Shown piece after piece: positions 27,022-36,887 of a stretch of DNA of 64,000 bases. Each line of letters starts with the position of its first letter. The first letter of the stretch is position 1. Position numbers and translations under genes: made by a program. Under the pieces are notes generated by a model that was not told the DNA's origin, ran no database searches, and saw only the letters and a program-made list of their open reading frames with translations. Origin of the DNA: Sideroxydans sp. (GTDB lineage Bacteria > Pseudomonadota > Gammaproteobacteria > Burkholderiales > Gallionellaceae); NCBI GenBank assembly GCA_016124455.1, contig WGNQ01000001.1:169846-233845 (forward strand), read 5' to 3'.

Positions 27022-27675
27022 ATGCATAACTTACTTCGCCTGCCGCTGATCATCACATCAATGCTACTGCTATGCTCCTGTGCGATGACGTCATCGCCAG
27101 GCCTTTCAGGCAGCGCCACGGACAATGCAGCGCACGCCGACGAGGGCGCCGGCAAAAAACCGGCCATAGACACCGTCTTTAACGATAAACAGGAGATAAC
27201 GCCTGCCCAGAGCATTGAGAAAGATGGCTTGCTGGTGAGCTACAGCATGCAGACCGTCCCGGCCAAATCAGGTAACCTGCTCCGGTTATCCCTGGTCTTC
27301 AGGAATATGCAAAACCGGGGCAGGAGTGTCTGGACCAATATATTGCTGGTGGATGCAAACGGACAGCGGGTCAAGCACTACAGCAAGAACGGCTTTATCA
27401 GGGCTTCGTCGCACATGACAGGAAAATCCGGCAAGAACAGCATTACCGGGATTCAGGACCACGGCAAACATGCCAATGCCAAACGAATCGAATGGGCCAA
27501 TACCTATTGGCTCAAATCCAACTACAAAATCCCCCCCAATGGCATCGCAGTCGGCGAACTGGTCTATTACTACGCGCAGCTTAACCTGCCCATGACGCTG
27601 ACCGTACGGCTCAACAAGCAGGAATTCGTGTTTACTACCCGGCATTCGCTGCCAACGGCCAGTCAGCAGCCATAA
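27022..27675 (+). CDS. Putative lipoprotein, function unknown
   Basis: A 217-residue protein with a short hydrophobic N-terminus ending in a lipobox-like LLLCSC at about residues 16-21, so probably lipid-anchored. The mature part has no family I recognise; it holds a beta-rich middle (LLRLSLVFRNMQNRG, WTNILLVDANGQRV). The ATG at 27022 is chosen because earlier in-frame codons are only TTG. No clear ribosome binding site is visible. A terminator follows. Confidence 0.7.
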   Translation: MHNLLRLPLIITSMLLLCSCAMTSSPGLSGSATDNAAHADEGAGKKPAIDTVFNDKQEITPAQSIEKDGLLVSYSMQTVPAKSGNLLRLSLVFRNMQNRGRSVWTNILLVDANGQRVKHYSKNGFIRASSHMTGKSGKNSITGIQDHGKHANAKRIEWANTYWLKSNYKIPPNGIAVGELVYYYAQLNLPMTLTVRLNKQEFVFTTRHSLPTASQQP

Positions 27676-27677
27676 AA

Positions 27678-27711
27678 AATGGCCTGCGGTGTCAACCAAC
27701 CACAGGCCATT
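27678..27711. terminator. Intrinsic terminator after the lipoprotein gene
   Basis: A perfect 9-bp stem AATGGCCTG/CAGGCCATT with a 16-base loop, flanked by an A-run on the left and a T-containing stretch on the right, starting two bases after the stop codon. It can work in both directions and separates the lipoprotein from the adjacent leftward gene. Confidence 0.7.
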
Positions 27712-27717
27712 ATGTTC

Positions 27718-27729
27718 TGGTGCTGATGA
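27718..27729. repeat. att-like direct repeat of the tRNA-Thr 3' end (left copy)
   Basis: TGGTGCTGATGA is identical to the 12 bases at 30395-30406 that form the CCA end and acceptor stem of tRNA-Thr. The two copies bracket the AT-rich nuclease-ATPase gene, as expected after site-specific integration at a tRNA 3' end. The match is short, so chance cannot be excluded. Confidence 0.55.
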
Positions 27730-27779
27730 AGGCGAAGCCCGCCCTAGACTAAATTAATGGGCACTTAATTACAATTTTT

Positions 27780-30269
27780 TCAATCATTCTCTTCATCTTT
27801 GGATTTTCCATTTTCTCCATAGTTTTTCCTGACAGAAACCGCAACCTTTCCAAGCTCAAGCTCCAAAGAGGACTTTGTCTCAATAAACGGATTGCCACAC
27901 CACTCTGCAGGCAAGTTTCGTTTTTGACTTTCTTCCTGTAGAGGCGCGTAAAGCATCGATAGATAATTCACAAAAATCTTTACTCGCTCAATTCTAAGAT
28001 CCACTCTTTCGATTCGATTTCTTGCCTCATCAATTTGATGGCTCAATTTCCGCAATTCTTCCCATACTCCGCCATCAGGAATATATGTATCAAACAATAC
28101 GTTCTCAAGAAACGGCATGTAGAATATTAAATCTCTCACAATATAACCACCAAGCCTGGATGGAACAAAGCTGGACTGGAGGTCTGGTGTGCTTTGTGAA
28201 GCTGTATGCAAGAATCTAAACTTACATAAATCTTTCAACACCTTTAATGTAATTAAATCCCCAAATCCGATTCGCCTTAAGCACTCGACAATTTCAGTAC
28301 CGTCAATGTGTCTGAAAGTTTGGGAAGACGCATAATTTACAATAGCTGAAAGCACATAAAGACGTAACAACTGTGTACTATTTATTGATAAATGCGCATC
28401 AAATGGATTCCCTATTGGGGAAAACTCTTCTGAATAAACATTGCGATTGCCTAAGAGGATGGCCCTAAAAGCCTCATGCTTCGGCAAAATATAGCGTCCA
28501 TCTTTGTTATAAAGATTCCACGCCCTACCGAAGTTCGAGTATCCAAACTCAAGAAACTCTCTAGTCATACGTAAAGCAAAACGAACATCTTCGGCTGCCA
28601 AAACTTCAATTCTGTGGCCTATCTCCGTCCCCAACACAGATGATTGAACAAGATCAATAATTCTGGCCACATTGTCTAATTTGATGTGCGCGCCATGCTC
28701 TGCCGTAAATCCGCCTTTTTTTCCTTCCAGCAATTGCTTTGCCAATAAAAATCTTCTAGAAAGCACTGATGACACTCTAGGCGGATCAATCTGTAACGGA
28801 TCAAAATCAAAAGCATCGAATGTTGGTGAGTTTTTATGTCTTGCGTACGTAGCACCGCGCATAGCCATAATTAAATTGACGCCCAACTTATGCCCTAACG
28901 AAATAGTCTCCCCGAATAATTTTGACTGAGCCTCTTCATCTTCAATTTGGTCTACGTTATCGATGACAAGAAATACCGCGCATTCACCTGACGCATGCCG
29001 AAGAAGCTTATCAACGTACGGCGTCACCTTTTCATAGTCTTTACTTATTAAATCTACAACTACCTGTTCAAATTTATCCTTGTTCTTCGAAATAAGAAAA
29101 AGTGGGCCTTTTTTCAAGGCATCAATTTCTTTTAAATACGCCGACTCAACGCTCCTGCTATAAGAAGAAAAATATTCATCTTGAACAAAATACTCTTTTA
29201 TTTTTTCGTAGATAAATTCAACGCTTTTTGATGGATCAGGGCAGTCACGAAAATCAATATAAATCCAATGTGCGTAAGGCTCTTTGTCACTTTTTTCAAA
29301 AAGTGACTTGGCTTTTACTTTCCTTGTGTAGTGCAAAAATGTTGTCTTCCCTGCACCTACTGTCCCTAACAACAAAATTGCAAGTGGTTTAACTCTTGAG
29401 ACTGAAGTAGCAAGTCGCTCCCTTAAGTAATTTGATTCCGCCGATTTCATTGGGCGAACAGGGGCAGCCTTAAACAAGTTCTCGCGCTTAGAAATATGAA
29501 GACTGACTCTGTTATCAAACTTCATTGAGTCGGGTGTAGAAACATAACATTTTTCTAATAGTTCGCCGTCAAGCTCACTTATAGAATCTGAAAAGGCTGT
29601 TATAACCGCGTCTTCAATGAGAGGAAAAATGGGATTTTTCCCTGGCGCCTTACTTGTTGGTGAAAATGCAGCACCTAATTTACGAGTGCCAAACTGATTT
29701 TCATGGCGACCAAGAAGTGTAATTTCTAAGGATCCGTCTACTACGGCATCCCTGGAAAGGATATCTATAAACTCTTGGTAATCTTCGTTTAATAACGAAT
29801 TTAGGTTTGGGAAAATTAGAGCATTTGAATCTGAAAATTTAACTTGGTCATGGCGCTGGGCGGGAAATATTATCCAAATCGCTCCATTTGTAACTGCCGC
29901 AAAATCTATACCAAGTTTTCGTGCGTAATCTCGTGCCTGTTTTATTGCGCTGCCAACCTCGCCGCTTACAAAGCTTGAGCTAAGCTTTTGCTTCCGCACT
30001 CCCGTCGGAATTGTAAAATTTGCAGAGGCTTTCTTTGCCTCTACCACTATAGCTGTGTTTGCTGTTCTTAATACGTAATCAGCATAAGTGGTGCTACCAT
30101 CTTCCGACACTCTCTCTTCTGGACTAATGTCTTCGTCGTCCCAACCGAGTACTTCACGCAGGATTCTATCGATAACTTTTAGGCGTGTTGCAGCTTCATT
30201 AGCGTTTCCAAGCTGCACTCCCTTATAAGCAGCCAGGATTTCTTTATGATTTGAGACTTTCGAGGTCAT
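27780..30269 (-). CDS. HsdR/RecB-like nuclease fused to a P-loop ATPase, probable defence protein
   Basis: An 829-residue protein I do not recognise as a named system. The N-terminus resembles type I restriction R subunits: D64, E77-A-K79 and a Q111-xxx-Y115 motif give a complete PD-(D/E)XK nuclease. A P-loop NTPase follows, with Walker A GTVGAGKTT at about 302-310 and Walker B AVFLVIDNVDQ at about 431-441, then a helical region to the C-terminus. This nuclease plus STAND/KAP-like NTPase layout is common in single-gene antiviral effectors. Codon use is AT-rich, unlike neighbours, indicating transfer. AGGAG precedes the ATG. No methylase accompanies it, so classic restriction-modification is unlikely. 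Confidence 0.85.
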   Translation of the reverse strand: MTSKVSNHKEILAAYKGVQLGNANEAATRLKVIDRILREVLGWDDEDISPEERVSEDGSTTYADYVLRTANTAIVVEAKKASANFTIPTGVRKQKLSSSFVSGEVGSAIKQARDYARKLGIDFAAVTNGAIWIIFPAQRHDQVKFSDSNALIFPNLNSLLNEDYQEFIDILSRDAVVDGSLEITLLGRHENQFGTRKLGAAFSPTSKAPGKNPIFPLIEDAVITAFSDSISELDGELLEKCYVSTPDSMKFDNRVSLHISKRENLFKAAPVRPMKSAESNYLRERLATSVSRVKPLAILLLGTVGAGKTTFLHYTRKVKAKSLFEKSDKEPYAHWIYIDFRDCPDPSKSVEFIYEKIKEYFVQDEYFSSYSRSVESAYLKEIDALKKGPLFLISKNKDKFEQVVVDLISKDYEKVTPYVDKLLRHASGECAVFLVIDNVDQIEDEEAQSKLFGETISLGHKLGVNLIMAMRGATYARHKNSPTFDAFDFDPLQIDPPRVSSVLSRRFLLAKQLLEGKKGGFTAEHGAHIKLDNVARIIDLVQSSVLGTEIGHRIEVLAAEDVRFALRMTREFLEFGYSNFGRAWNLYNKDGRYILPKHEAFRAILLGNRNVYSEEFSPIGNPFDAHLSINSTQLLRLYVLSAIVNYASSQTFRHIDGTEIVECLRRIGFGDLITLKVLKDLCKFRFLHTASQSTPDLQSSFVPSRLGGYIVRDLIFYMPFLENVLFDTYIPDGGVWEELRKLSHQIDEARNRIERVDLRIERVKIFVNYLSMLYAPLQEESQKRNLPAEWCGNPFIETKSSLELELGKVAVSVRKNYGENGKSKDEEND

Positions 30270-30299
30270 TGCTCACTCCTAAATACGCAGAATAGCTGC

Positions 30300-30349
30300 A
30301 TGTAGGCGTAGCTTAAAATCATTAAGAAATGCCTACTCAAAGCCTACAT
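30300..30349. promoter_or_regulatory. Inverted repeat upstream of the nuclease-ATPase gene
   Basis: ATGTAGGC at 30300-30307 and GCCTACAT at 30342-30349 form an 8-bp inverted repeat, with a further GCCTAC copy at 30331. It lies 31-80 bases before the start codon and may be a repressor site that keeps the nuclease silent. Confidence 0.4.
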
Positions 30350-30394
30350 CACAAAGGAAAGCCGGGAGAAATTCTTGTTAACTAATTGTATTTA

Positions 30395-30470
<76 letters not shown>

Positions 30471-30483
30471 ACACGGCCATGGA

Positions 30484-30489
30484 TTATAC
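30484..30489 (-). promoter_or_regulatory. Extended -10 promoter of tRNA-Thr
   Basis: TATAAT preceded by TGG on the minus strand, 13 bases before the mature tRNA 5' end. No good -35 is seen, fitting an extended -10 promoter. Confidence 0.5.
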
Positions 30490-30515
30490 CAAGGAAGCGT
30501 GTATTGGGTCCGCGC

Positions 30516-31583
30516 TCAAACGCCCCAGCCCGAGGCGTAGGGCGCAACATCGAATGGCTGAGTGGCTCCGGTCAATTCATTCAGCAGGATTTCCGCACTG
30601 GCCGGCGCCATGGTTACGCCATAACGGAAATGCCCGCTGTTGAGATAAAGATTTTCAAGGTGCGGATGGCGGCCAATAGTGGGGACATTATGCGGCGAGC
30701 CCGGACGCAATCCTGCCCATTGCTGCACGACCGGCATGTCGCGCAGTTGCGGCAGCAGTCTTTGTGCGCGTTGCATCAATTCTGCGCATGCCGCCGTTGT
30801 AGTGCTTTTATCGAAACCGACATCTTCCAGGGTGCTGCCGACCAGCAAATGGCCGTCGCGGCGCGGAATCAGGTATAAATCCTTTTGCAGGACGATATGC
30901 GGCAAGGGCGGCGTATCGAATCTGTATAACAGCATTTGCCCACGCACAGGTTTGATATCGAGATCCAGCGCATACTGGCCAAGCACCTGTTTACTCCATG
31001 CGCCTGCAGTCACGATATAGCCGTCAGCGCTATATTCACCGCAGGAAGTCAGCAGCTTGCGTACCCGCCCGCCCTCAGCTTCAAATTCCTGCACTGCGCA
31101 GTTTTCCACAATATGCCCGCCCAGCATTTCCACCTGCTTGCGCAGGGCCTGCAACAGGCGCGGGTTGCGCACCTGTGCCACTTGCGGCAACAGCAGCGCA
31201 TCGCCGGGCAGCTGCAAATCGTAATCCGCCGCATTGACCTGCCGCAGCGGCACATCATTCCGTGCACACCATTGCTGCGCCAGTTGCGCATCACAGGGCG
31301 GCAGCACCAGCATCCCGCTCTGCTCATATTCCGGGTCGATGCCAGTCGCTTCGCGCAACCCATGCACCCATGCTTCAAACAGCACAGCACCACGAGTGGC
31401 CAAACGCGTCACCGCATCCGAATAATCCCACGGACATAACGGCGACAGGATGCCGCCACCGGCCCAGGATGCCTCCTGGCCGATTGTTCCCCGCTCCAGC
31501 AGTACGACGGCGTGGCCAGCTTGCAGCAAGACCTGTGCCGTTGCCAAGCCGACGGCACCACCGCCTGCAACAATGTAGTTCAT
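30516..31583 (-). CDS. thiO: Glycine oxidase ThiO
   Basis: A 355-residue FAD-dependent D-amino-acid-oxidase-family protein that forms dehydroglycine for the thiazole part of thiamine. The dinucleotide fold YIVAGGGAVGLATAQVLLQAG is at the N-terminus, and the C-terminal GLRPGSPHNVPTIG and SGHFRYGVTMAPASAE fit ThiO. The ATG at 31583 has AAGGA five bases upstream. No thiG or thiS is adjacent and no TPP riboswitch is visible. Confidence 0.9.
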   Translation of the reverse strand: MNYIVAGGGAVGLATAQVLLQAGHAVVLLERGTIGQEASWAGGGILSPLCPWDYSDAVTRLATRGAVLFEAWVHGLREATGIDPEYEQSGMLVLPPCDAQLAQQWCARNDVPLRQVNAADYDLQLPGDALLLPQVAQVRNPRLLQALRKQVEMLGGHIVENCAVQEFEAEGGRVRKLLTSCGEYSADGYIVTAGAWSKQVLGQYALDLDIKPVRGQMLLYRFDTPPLPHIVLQKDLYLIPRRDGHLLVGSTLEDVGFDKSTTTAACAELMQRAQRLLPQLRDMPVVQQWAGLRPGSPHNVPTIGRHPHLENLYLNSGHFRYGVTMAPASAEILLNELTGATQPFDVAPYASGWGV

Positions 31584-31608
31584 CCCTGTCCTTGCCCGGT
31601 TAATACCA

Positions 31609-31641
31609 AGCAAAACAGCGGGTAATACCCGCTGTTTTGCT
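31609..31641. terminator. Intrinsic terminator of the pilus operon
   Basis: A perfect 15-bp stem (AGCAAAACAGCGGGT and its complement) with a three-base loop lies 16 bases past the pilY1 stop. The A- and T-rich stem base lets it work in both directions and it insulates thiO from the pilus genes. Confidence 0.85.
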
Positions 31642-31657
31642 TACTTTCCGCTACCTG

Positions 31658-34600
31658 TTATTGAACCAGTTCGCGCCAGGATACGCGACGCGTCGAGGTC
31701 GTGCCGCTGGTATGCACACCTTCCGTCGTCTTGCTTCCCGACGCGGAGGTGGTAATTGCCTTCAACTGCCCGCTCGGCAACCGGACAACAACCACGCCAA
31801 CCGTCAATGCATTCCCTATCCTGCTGCCTGCCACCTGATCCACGGCTGTGGCGACATTGGTACCGTTCTTGAAGTCGAACTGGTACAGCCAGCTGTAACC
31901 GCCCACGGTACAGGCGCTGGATTCCGGCACATTGGTAATCACTATCAACGTCCCCAGTGCCAGCACCGGGTCGATATTGACCCGCTCGCCCGGAGAGGCC
32001 GCCAGCCCGGTCACCGGGTCAACGACGTTGAAGTCCAGGTACCAGCCTTTCTTGGCTGCCCAGTCCACCGTGGTCTGGCTGGTCGTCCTTGTCGTTGACG
32101 TAGTCTGGGTAAGCGTCTGATGCACCATGTCGAGACGGGCACGCAGGTTGCCCAGATCCGCAGCCGTCCCCGTCTTGCTCAAGTCATCCTTGATTGCGTA
32201 AAAGGATTGGACATTGACATTAGCCTTGTCGGTATTGCCAAGGAAGCGGCCCGTTCCAACATAGAGCACCGGGTTACCCACTCCAGTCAGCGAATTCACA
32301 TTATTCAGCACATCCGCCAGTTCAGGACGGGTAGTAACCGGCTGCGCGTTACCGCCTGTCACCGCATCCTGCAAGGTTGCTATCCGGTCCACACTGGTCG
32401 CCAACACAGAACCTACAGCCCCCAGATCGAAACGCCAGACATCGCCATTCAGGTCGCCACCATAAACAAACCTGGAGGTGTTGTCGGCACTGCCGTTATC
32501 CGACCATGCGCTGATCTTGGCAAATCCGCTGGGCGTCGTTGTCGAACCGGAACCGGTGCTGGTCTTGCTCAGCACGGTACCTGTTGCCGCATCCAGTTCG
32601 TACAGGTAGCCCAGGCCGGTTCCCGGCGACACATTGTTGTAGCCCGAAGTTACCAGCACTACCCACTTGCCGTCGCGGCTGCGCTTGGTGATGACCGGGT
32701 TGCCATAGCTGTACCCCATGTCCGCATCAGAATTTGCGCACAGCGTGCTGTCGGAACAGATTTCCCACAACGCCCTCGGGTTGGCCGGATCCGTAACATC
32801 CAGTGCATAGTAGCCGCGGCCACCGAGATTCAGCCCGGCAACCAGGATAGTGTGCCACCCTACGCTCAGGCCGGAAGCGGTTGATGTCGCCGAATCGACG
32901 AAGATATCCATGAGTTCCGGCGAACCGTCCACATAAAAGCGGTGATTGTTGGAGTAGTTGGTATCGGCCAGCCGGTAAAGGTCCGGCATCACGATATTCG
33001 GCACAAATGACCATACTTCGTTACCCGTATCCGCATTGAACGCATGCAGCATGCCATCGTTGGCCGCCACATACAGCATCCCCTGGCGGCTGGCATTGGC
33101 CGTCTTGAAGCTCGCATAGGTCGGCGTAACCGCATCGGTAAAGCTGAATTGCGGCGCCCGCAGATAGGCAGGCTTGGCATTCACCGTATCACCGAGAATA
33201 TGGTCGCGGGGGCGGAATACCGGGTTGGGCGTGGTCGATTCCAGCGCCTTTTGCCCGCGCAGGTAGTTGACCACATTGGTACCATCGTTACCCGAGGCCA
33301 GCTGCGCAGATGTCAGGATGGCCGCCGTACACTGGGACAGGGTGGCAAAGGCGCACTTGTTACTGAAATATCCCTGCTCTGTCGCCGTCAGATCCACATA
33401 CTTGAACGGCTTCAGGCCAGTGGGCCAGGTAGCGGTATTCGTGGTGTAGGTATAAATGGCGCGTGAAGAAATATCTGCCGTCGCATCCGCTGCCACCTTG
33501 GCATCCAGCTGCCCTTGCGCCGACCACAGGTAAGGCACCACATCCACGGCACAGGCTGCGTTCACCGTGCTGCCCGCGGCATTTCCGGCATAGGTGAAAG
33601 TATTGGCTGTCGCGCTTGTGATGACTGCCGGCGCCGTAGTGGCGTAAGCCGAATCGCAAGTGCCGGTTCCGCTATTGTAGACAACGATAAAGTCGTTGAC
33701 CTTCAACCCGTGATTATTCAATGTCACGGTTACATCCCCATTGGCCGCCATGGTGATCGAGGAAGCCGTGCCGATCGTATTGCGCGTGGTAACCGCCGTA
33801 ACCGTACCCGTGGTCGGGTCAATGTACTGGGCTACCACTTCGCCGTCCCATTTGGTGGTGCGATAGGTCGAACTGAAAATCGAGCGGTCGGTCTGGGTGA
33901 TGTTCGGGCTACTGGTCGAGGAAGCCGCCGCCGCCGCCAGCTGGACGTTGATGCCTGCCAGTGCGTTGGTCAGCCCGCGCGACAGGGAAACCGGGTCGCG
34001 CGCATTATAGTAAGTACCGCGGCCGTTCACCGCGGCATGCCAGAGGTCATCCAGCGCAGTCTGGCCGTTTGATGCCGGCAATGGCCAGTTGCAGGTTCCG
34101 CTGCCCGAGAACGGGCATCCGGTCGCGCCGGATTTGATACTCGCGAAGTCGCCGGTTTTCGAGGACTCATAGTCCGACGTATAGGTCATCAGGCCGTCCG
34201 CCAGCCCCAGCGAATAAGTAACCATGTGCTGGGTCGACAATGTATCCGTATCGGTAGTCGGCACATTATCCAGGCAGACATCCGTACCAAGAGCGCCGGT
34301 ACAGTTGCCCAGCGCACTGGTGCGCAGGTCGGTCTTGTAATAATACTGCGCCGTATCCGCAAGAGTATCGCTGGCACCGGACAGGCCGCCGTCATAGACA
34401 CCCAGGCTGCGTGCCGACAGGCCGGAGTCAACATTGTCCTGATTGCCTATACTGCTCGTGCCGTTCAGCTGCACGGGGGTGGGTCCGTTCCAGTAACCAT
34501 CAGTGGTCAGCACCAGGAAGTTCTGCTGGCAGGAATATTCCATCGGGTCATCACTGATGCTGTCCGGCTTCAAACCGGCAAAGTAGCGTCCAGCACGTGC

Positions 34601-36844
34601 CAGCGCACTGCGCAACGGCGTACTGTTGCCGGGATTAATCGCATAGAACTTGCTGTACCAGCTGGTTTTCTGGGTAGGATCGAATTTGTTGACCGCCAAA
34701 TACCTGGTGCTCGAGTAATTGATGGTCGCGAAACCAACGCGGTAGCGATCATCCAGCGTGCTGAAAGCCCGCCCGGCCGAGGTCTTCATCATCTGCATAC
34801 GCGTACGGTAATATGCGTACCAGTTGGCGAAGTTGGTCATCTCCTCGTCATAGGTGCAATTGGGAGCTGCCGCACAATCAGTACGGCCGGCCCGGTCCAG
34901 CACCGTCACGTTGTTGAATGTCATGTTGACGCCATACGCGTCTATCGTGCCATTCAACACTTCATCGCCGTACGTGGTACGCGCAGGGTCGATATCCACG
35001 CGATAGAACAAGCCGTAACGCGCATACTGGAAATTGATGCCGGTACCGACACTGAATTTTGCCTGGCAGGTATTGGTACCGCCACTGCTGGTCTGCGCTC
35101 CCGCATCGCCCGGCGGCAGGTTTGCGGTAGTCGCATCCTTGCAAAAACGCACGGGCGCCGGGAAGCTGTAGGACACCCCTCCCACCGTGGTCGGCGTTGG
35201 CGAGGCAACACACTTGGTCAGGTAAATGCTGTCGCAATATTCCACCGGAACGATGATGAAATAATATGGCGCGCCATTCCGGGTAGAGGCATGAGTATAT
35301 GAGTTGATTACCGGCGTCAGTCCGGTAGTCATATGATCGAGCGAACACTTCAGTCCAGACGTCGACGTGCCGGCAGTCGGAGTATAGGTGAAGGTATTGG
35401 CATCGATCACCGTCACGCTGACCGACCCATTGGTTCGGTAACCGCTGCCACACGAGTTGTAGCTGACGTTCGACATCTGGACCAGGTCGCCCGTCACCAG
35501 ACCATGTCCGGTCAGCGTCACCGTGACCACATTGCCGGAACGGCTGAGCCCCGGGGAAGACGGCGTCAGGGGAACCGGGGTGGTGATCTTGCAGCTCGAA
35601 CTGGTCGCCGTCCCCACTACTGCCGGAGCGGAATAGGTAAAGGTAGTGGAATTCACCACCGTCACCGCCATCGACGTACCCTTGTACCCGCTATCGCAGG
35701 TTCCGGTGCTCGCATTGCCGACCGTCACCACATTCCCCGTAGTCAGGCCATGGGGAGAGGACAAGGTAACTGTCACCGTTGTATTGTCTGAAGAGATGCT
35801 GGGGGGGGATGCTGGTGTGATCGCCCCGGCATGGGTCACTACGACGGTGCAAGTAGTCTTGTTCCACCAGTTGGTGCCTGATGCATTGCCAAGATAAGTA
35901 AACGAATTCCCTGATTTTGAGAGGATGGTACTGGCCACGTCCCTGTAGCTTTTGGAACACTGGTTCCCGCTAACGGAAAGCGTGTCTCCCACGGCGATCA
36001 ACGGAGTTGAAGGGGTCTGGCTTGAATAGGTAACCGTTACCGTATTTCCGGAATGGCTCACCGCCTCGTTACTCAGGCTGATAATCGTATTCCCGCCAGT
36101 CGGCACATTGAATGCGCCATCGAAAATGGTACTGGTCGTGGTGCCCGCAGTATTCCATGTGCCGCTAAAGAGATTTACCGGTGTACTGCCGGAAACATAT
36201 TCCGTCAGGTTGCCGGGAAAGGCATAAACCGGAGGATCATCCGCTGCAGCCGCACGCAGGGAAAACGGATTGTTGGTATCAATACCATTTTTCTTGTACA
36301 CCGTGCTGGTGCTGCTGGTGCTGTAAACCACCTCCGGATAGCTGGTGAGCAGGTTGATCGTACCCGTGCTCTGCACCCCGAAAGCATCCTTCTTGACCGT
36401 GGTCCAGCCTCCGGACCAGCCATTTGCGGCCGTACAGCCGGTAGCACTTCCGCCGGTATGGAGGCAGTCCTGCGCCGTCATCAGCGTGCTGTCTGCATTC
36501 ACCGCCGGCTGGTAGGTAATCCTCGGATTGTAGGCCACGCCATTGTATTCATTCGTCATGAAAGGCGTTTCGCCTTCGCTGCAGGTATTGGATACCTTGC
36601 AATGATTGCGGGTACCGCTGCCGCCACCGCCCGCATAGTCCGGCAAATAGTTCCAGCCCATACTGCCGGAGTCATCCAGGGTGAACAGCAGGTTCGGGCG
36701 CACTGTAGCATTGGAAGCCGTAGCCAGCGGCGCAGAAGCCAGGTCCGTGGTTGCGGCCACGGATTCCGTGCACAAACCAAGGGCGAGCAGCGCGGCCCAG
36801 GCCACGGTTTGGATTTTTCCTAAGTTTGTATTTGCGTTTTTCAT
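31658..36844 (-). CDS. pilY1: Type IV pilus tip adhesin/biogenesis factor PilY1
   Basis: A 1728-residue exported protein with a signal peptide (about 1-30). A von Willebrand A-like MIDAS motif (LDDSGSMG) lies near residue 57. The C-terminal part is the PilC/PilY1 beta-propeller, with a calcium site of the form DLNGDVWRFD. Between them are three tandem modules of about 70 residues (260-335, 350-420, 435-502) and a fourth copy at about 1028-1103, each with HGL..GD and C..S.Y...TFTY signatures. PilY1 promotes pilus extension and surface adhesion. It ends the minor pilin operon. It is longer than the common 1100-1200 residues because of these modules. Confidence 0.93.
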   Translation of the reverse strand: MKNANTNLGKIQTVAWAALLALGLCTESVAATTDLASAPLATASNATVRPNLLFTLDDSGSMGWNYLPDYAGGGGSGTRNHCKVSNTCSEGETPFMTNEYNGVAYNPRITYQPAVNADSTLMTAQDCLHTGGSATGCTAANGWSGGWTTVKKDAFGVQSTGTINLLTSYPEVVYSTSSTSTVYKKNGIDTNNPFSLRAAAADDPPVYAFPGNLTEYVSGSTPVNLFSGTWNTAGTTTSTIFDGAFNVPTGGNTIISLSNEAVSHSGNTVTVTYSSQTPSTPLIAVGDTLSVSGNQCSKSYRDVASTILSKSGNSFTYLGNASGTNWWNKTTCTVVVTHAGAITPASPPSISSDNTTVTVTLSSPHGLTTGNVVTVGNASTGTCDSGYKGTSMAVTVVNSTTFTYSAPAVVGTATSSSCKITTPVPLTPSSPGLSRSGNVVTVTLTGHGLVTGDLVQMSNVSYNSCGSGYRTNGSVSVTVIDANTFTYTPTAGTSTSGLKCSLDHMTTGLTPVINSYTHASTRNGAPYYFIIVPVEYCDSIYLTKCVASPTPTTVGGVSYSFPAPVRFCKDATTANLPPGDAGAQTSSGGTNTCQAKFSVGTGINFQYARYGLFYRVDIDPARTTYGDEVLNGTIDAYGVNMTFNNVTVLDRAGRTDCAAAPNCTYDEEMTNFANWYAYYRTRMQMMKTSAGRAFSTLDDRYRVGFATINYSSTRYLAVNKFDPTQKTSWYSKFYAINPGNSTPLRSALARAGRYFAGLKPDSISDDPMEYSCQQNFLVLTTDGYWNGPTPVQLNGTSSIGNQDNVDSGLSARSLGVYDGGLSGASDTLADTAQYYYKTDLRTSALGNCTGALGTDVCLDNVPTTDTDTLSTQHMVTYSLGLADGLMTYTSDYESSKTGDFASIKSGATGCPFSGSGTCNWPLPASNGQTALDDLWHAAVNGRGTYYNARDPVSLSRGLTNALAGINVQLAAAAASSTSSPNITQTDRSIFSSTYRTTKWDGEVVAQYIDPTTGTVTAVTTRNTIGTASSITMAANGDVTVTLNNHGLKVNDFIVVYNSGTGTCDSAYATTAPAVITSATANTFTYAGNAAGSTVNAACAVDVVPYLWSAQGQLDAKVAADATADISSRAIYTYTTNTATWPTGLKPFKYVDLTATEQGYFSNKCAFATLSQCTAAILTSAQLASGNDGTNVVNYLRGQKALESTTPNPVFRPRDHILGDTVNAKPAYLRAPQFSFTDAVTPTYASFKTANASRQGMLYVAANDGMLHAFNADTGNEVWSFVPNIVMPDLYRLADTNYSNNHRFYVDGSPELMDIFVDSATSTASGLSVGWHTILVAGLNLGGRGYYALDVTDPANPRALWEICSDSTLCANSDADMGYSYGNPVITKRSRDGKWVVLVTSGYNNVSPGTGLGYLYELDAATGTVLSKTSTGSGSTTTPSGFAKISAWSDNGSADNTSRFVYGGDLNGDVWRFDLGAVGSVLATSVDRIATLQDAVTGGNAQPVTTRPELADVLNNVNSLTGVGNPVLYVGTGRFLGNTDKANVNVQSFYAIKDDLSKTGTAADLGNLRARLDMVHQTLTQTTSTTRTTSQTTVDWAAKKGWYLDFNVVDPVTGLAASPGERVNIDPVLALGTLIVITNVPESSACTVGGYSWLYQFDFKNGTNVATAVDQVAGSRIGNALTVGVVVVRLPSGQLKAITTSASGSKTTEGVHTSGTTSTRRVSWRELVQ

Positions 36845-36887
36845 GCTGACCTCCTGTATTTCTCTATCGAGAAAATCATCCGGCTGA

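Noticed and set aside
27780..30269. Type I restriction-modification locus
   Set aside because: Only the nuclease-like N-terminus resembles HsdR; no helicase motifs, HsdM or HsdS are present.
31584..31660. TPP riboswitch ahead of thiO
   Set aside because: The upstream gap is only a terminator and the pilY1 end; it is too short and lacks THI-box sequence.
34226..35302. Plus-strand frame of 358 codons
   Set aside because: Antisense to pilY1, which is continuous with a clear beta-propeller and signal peptide.
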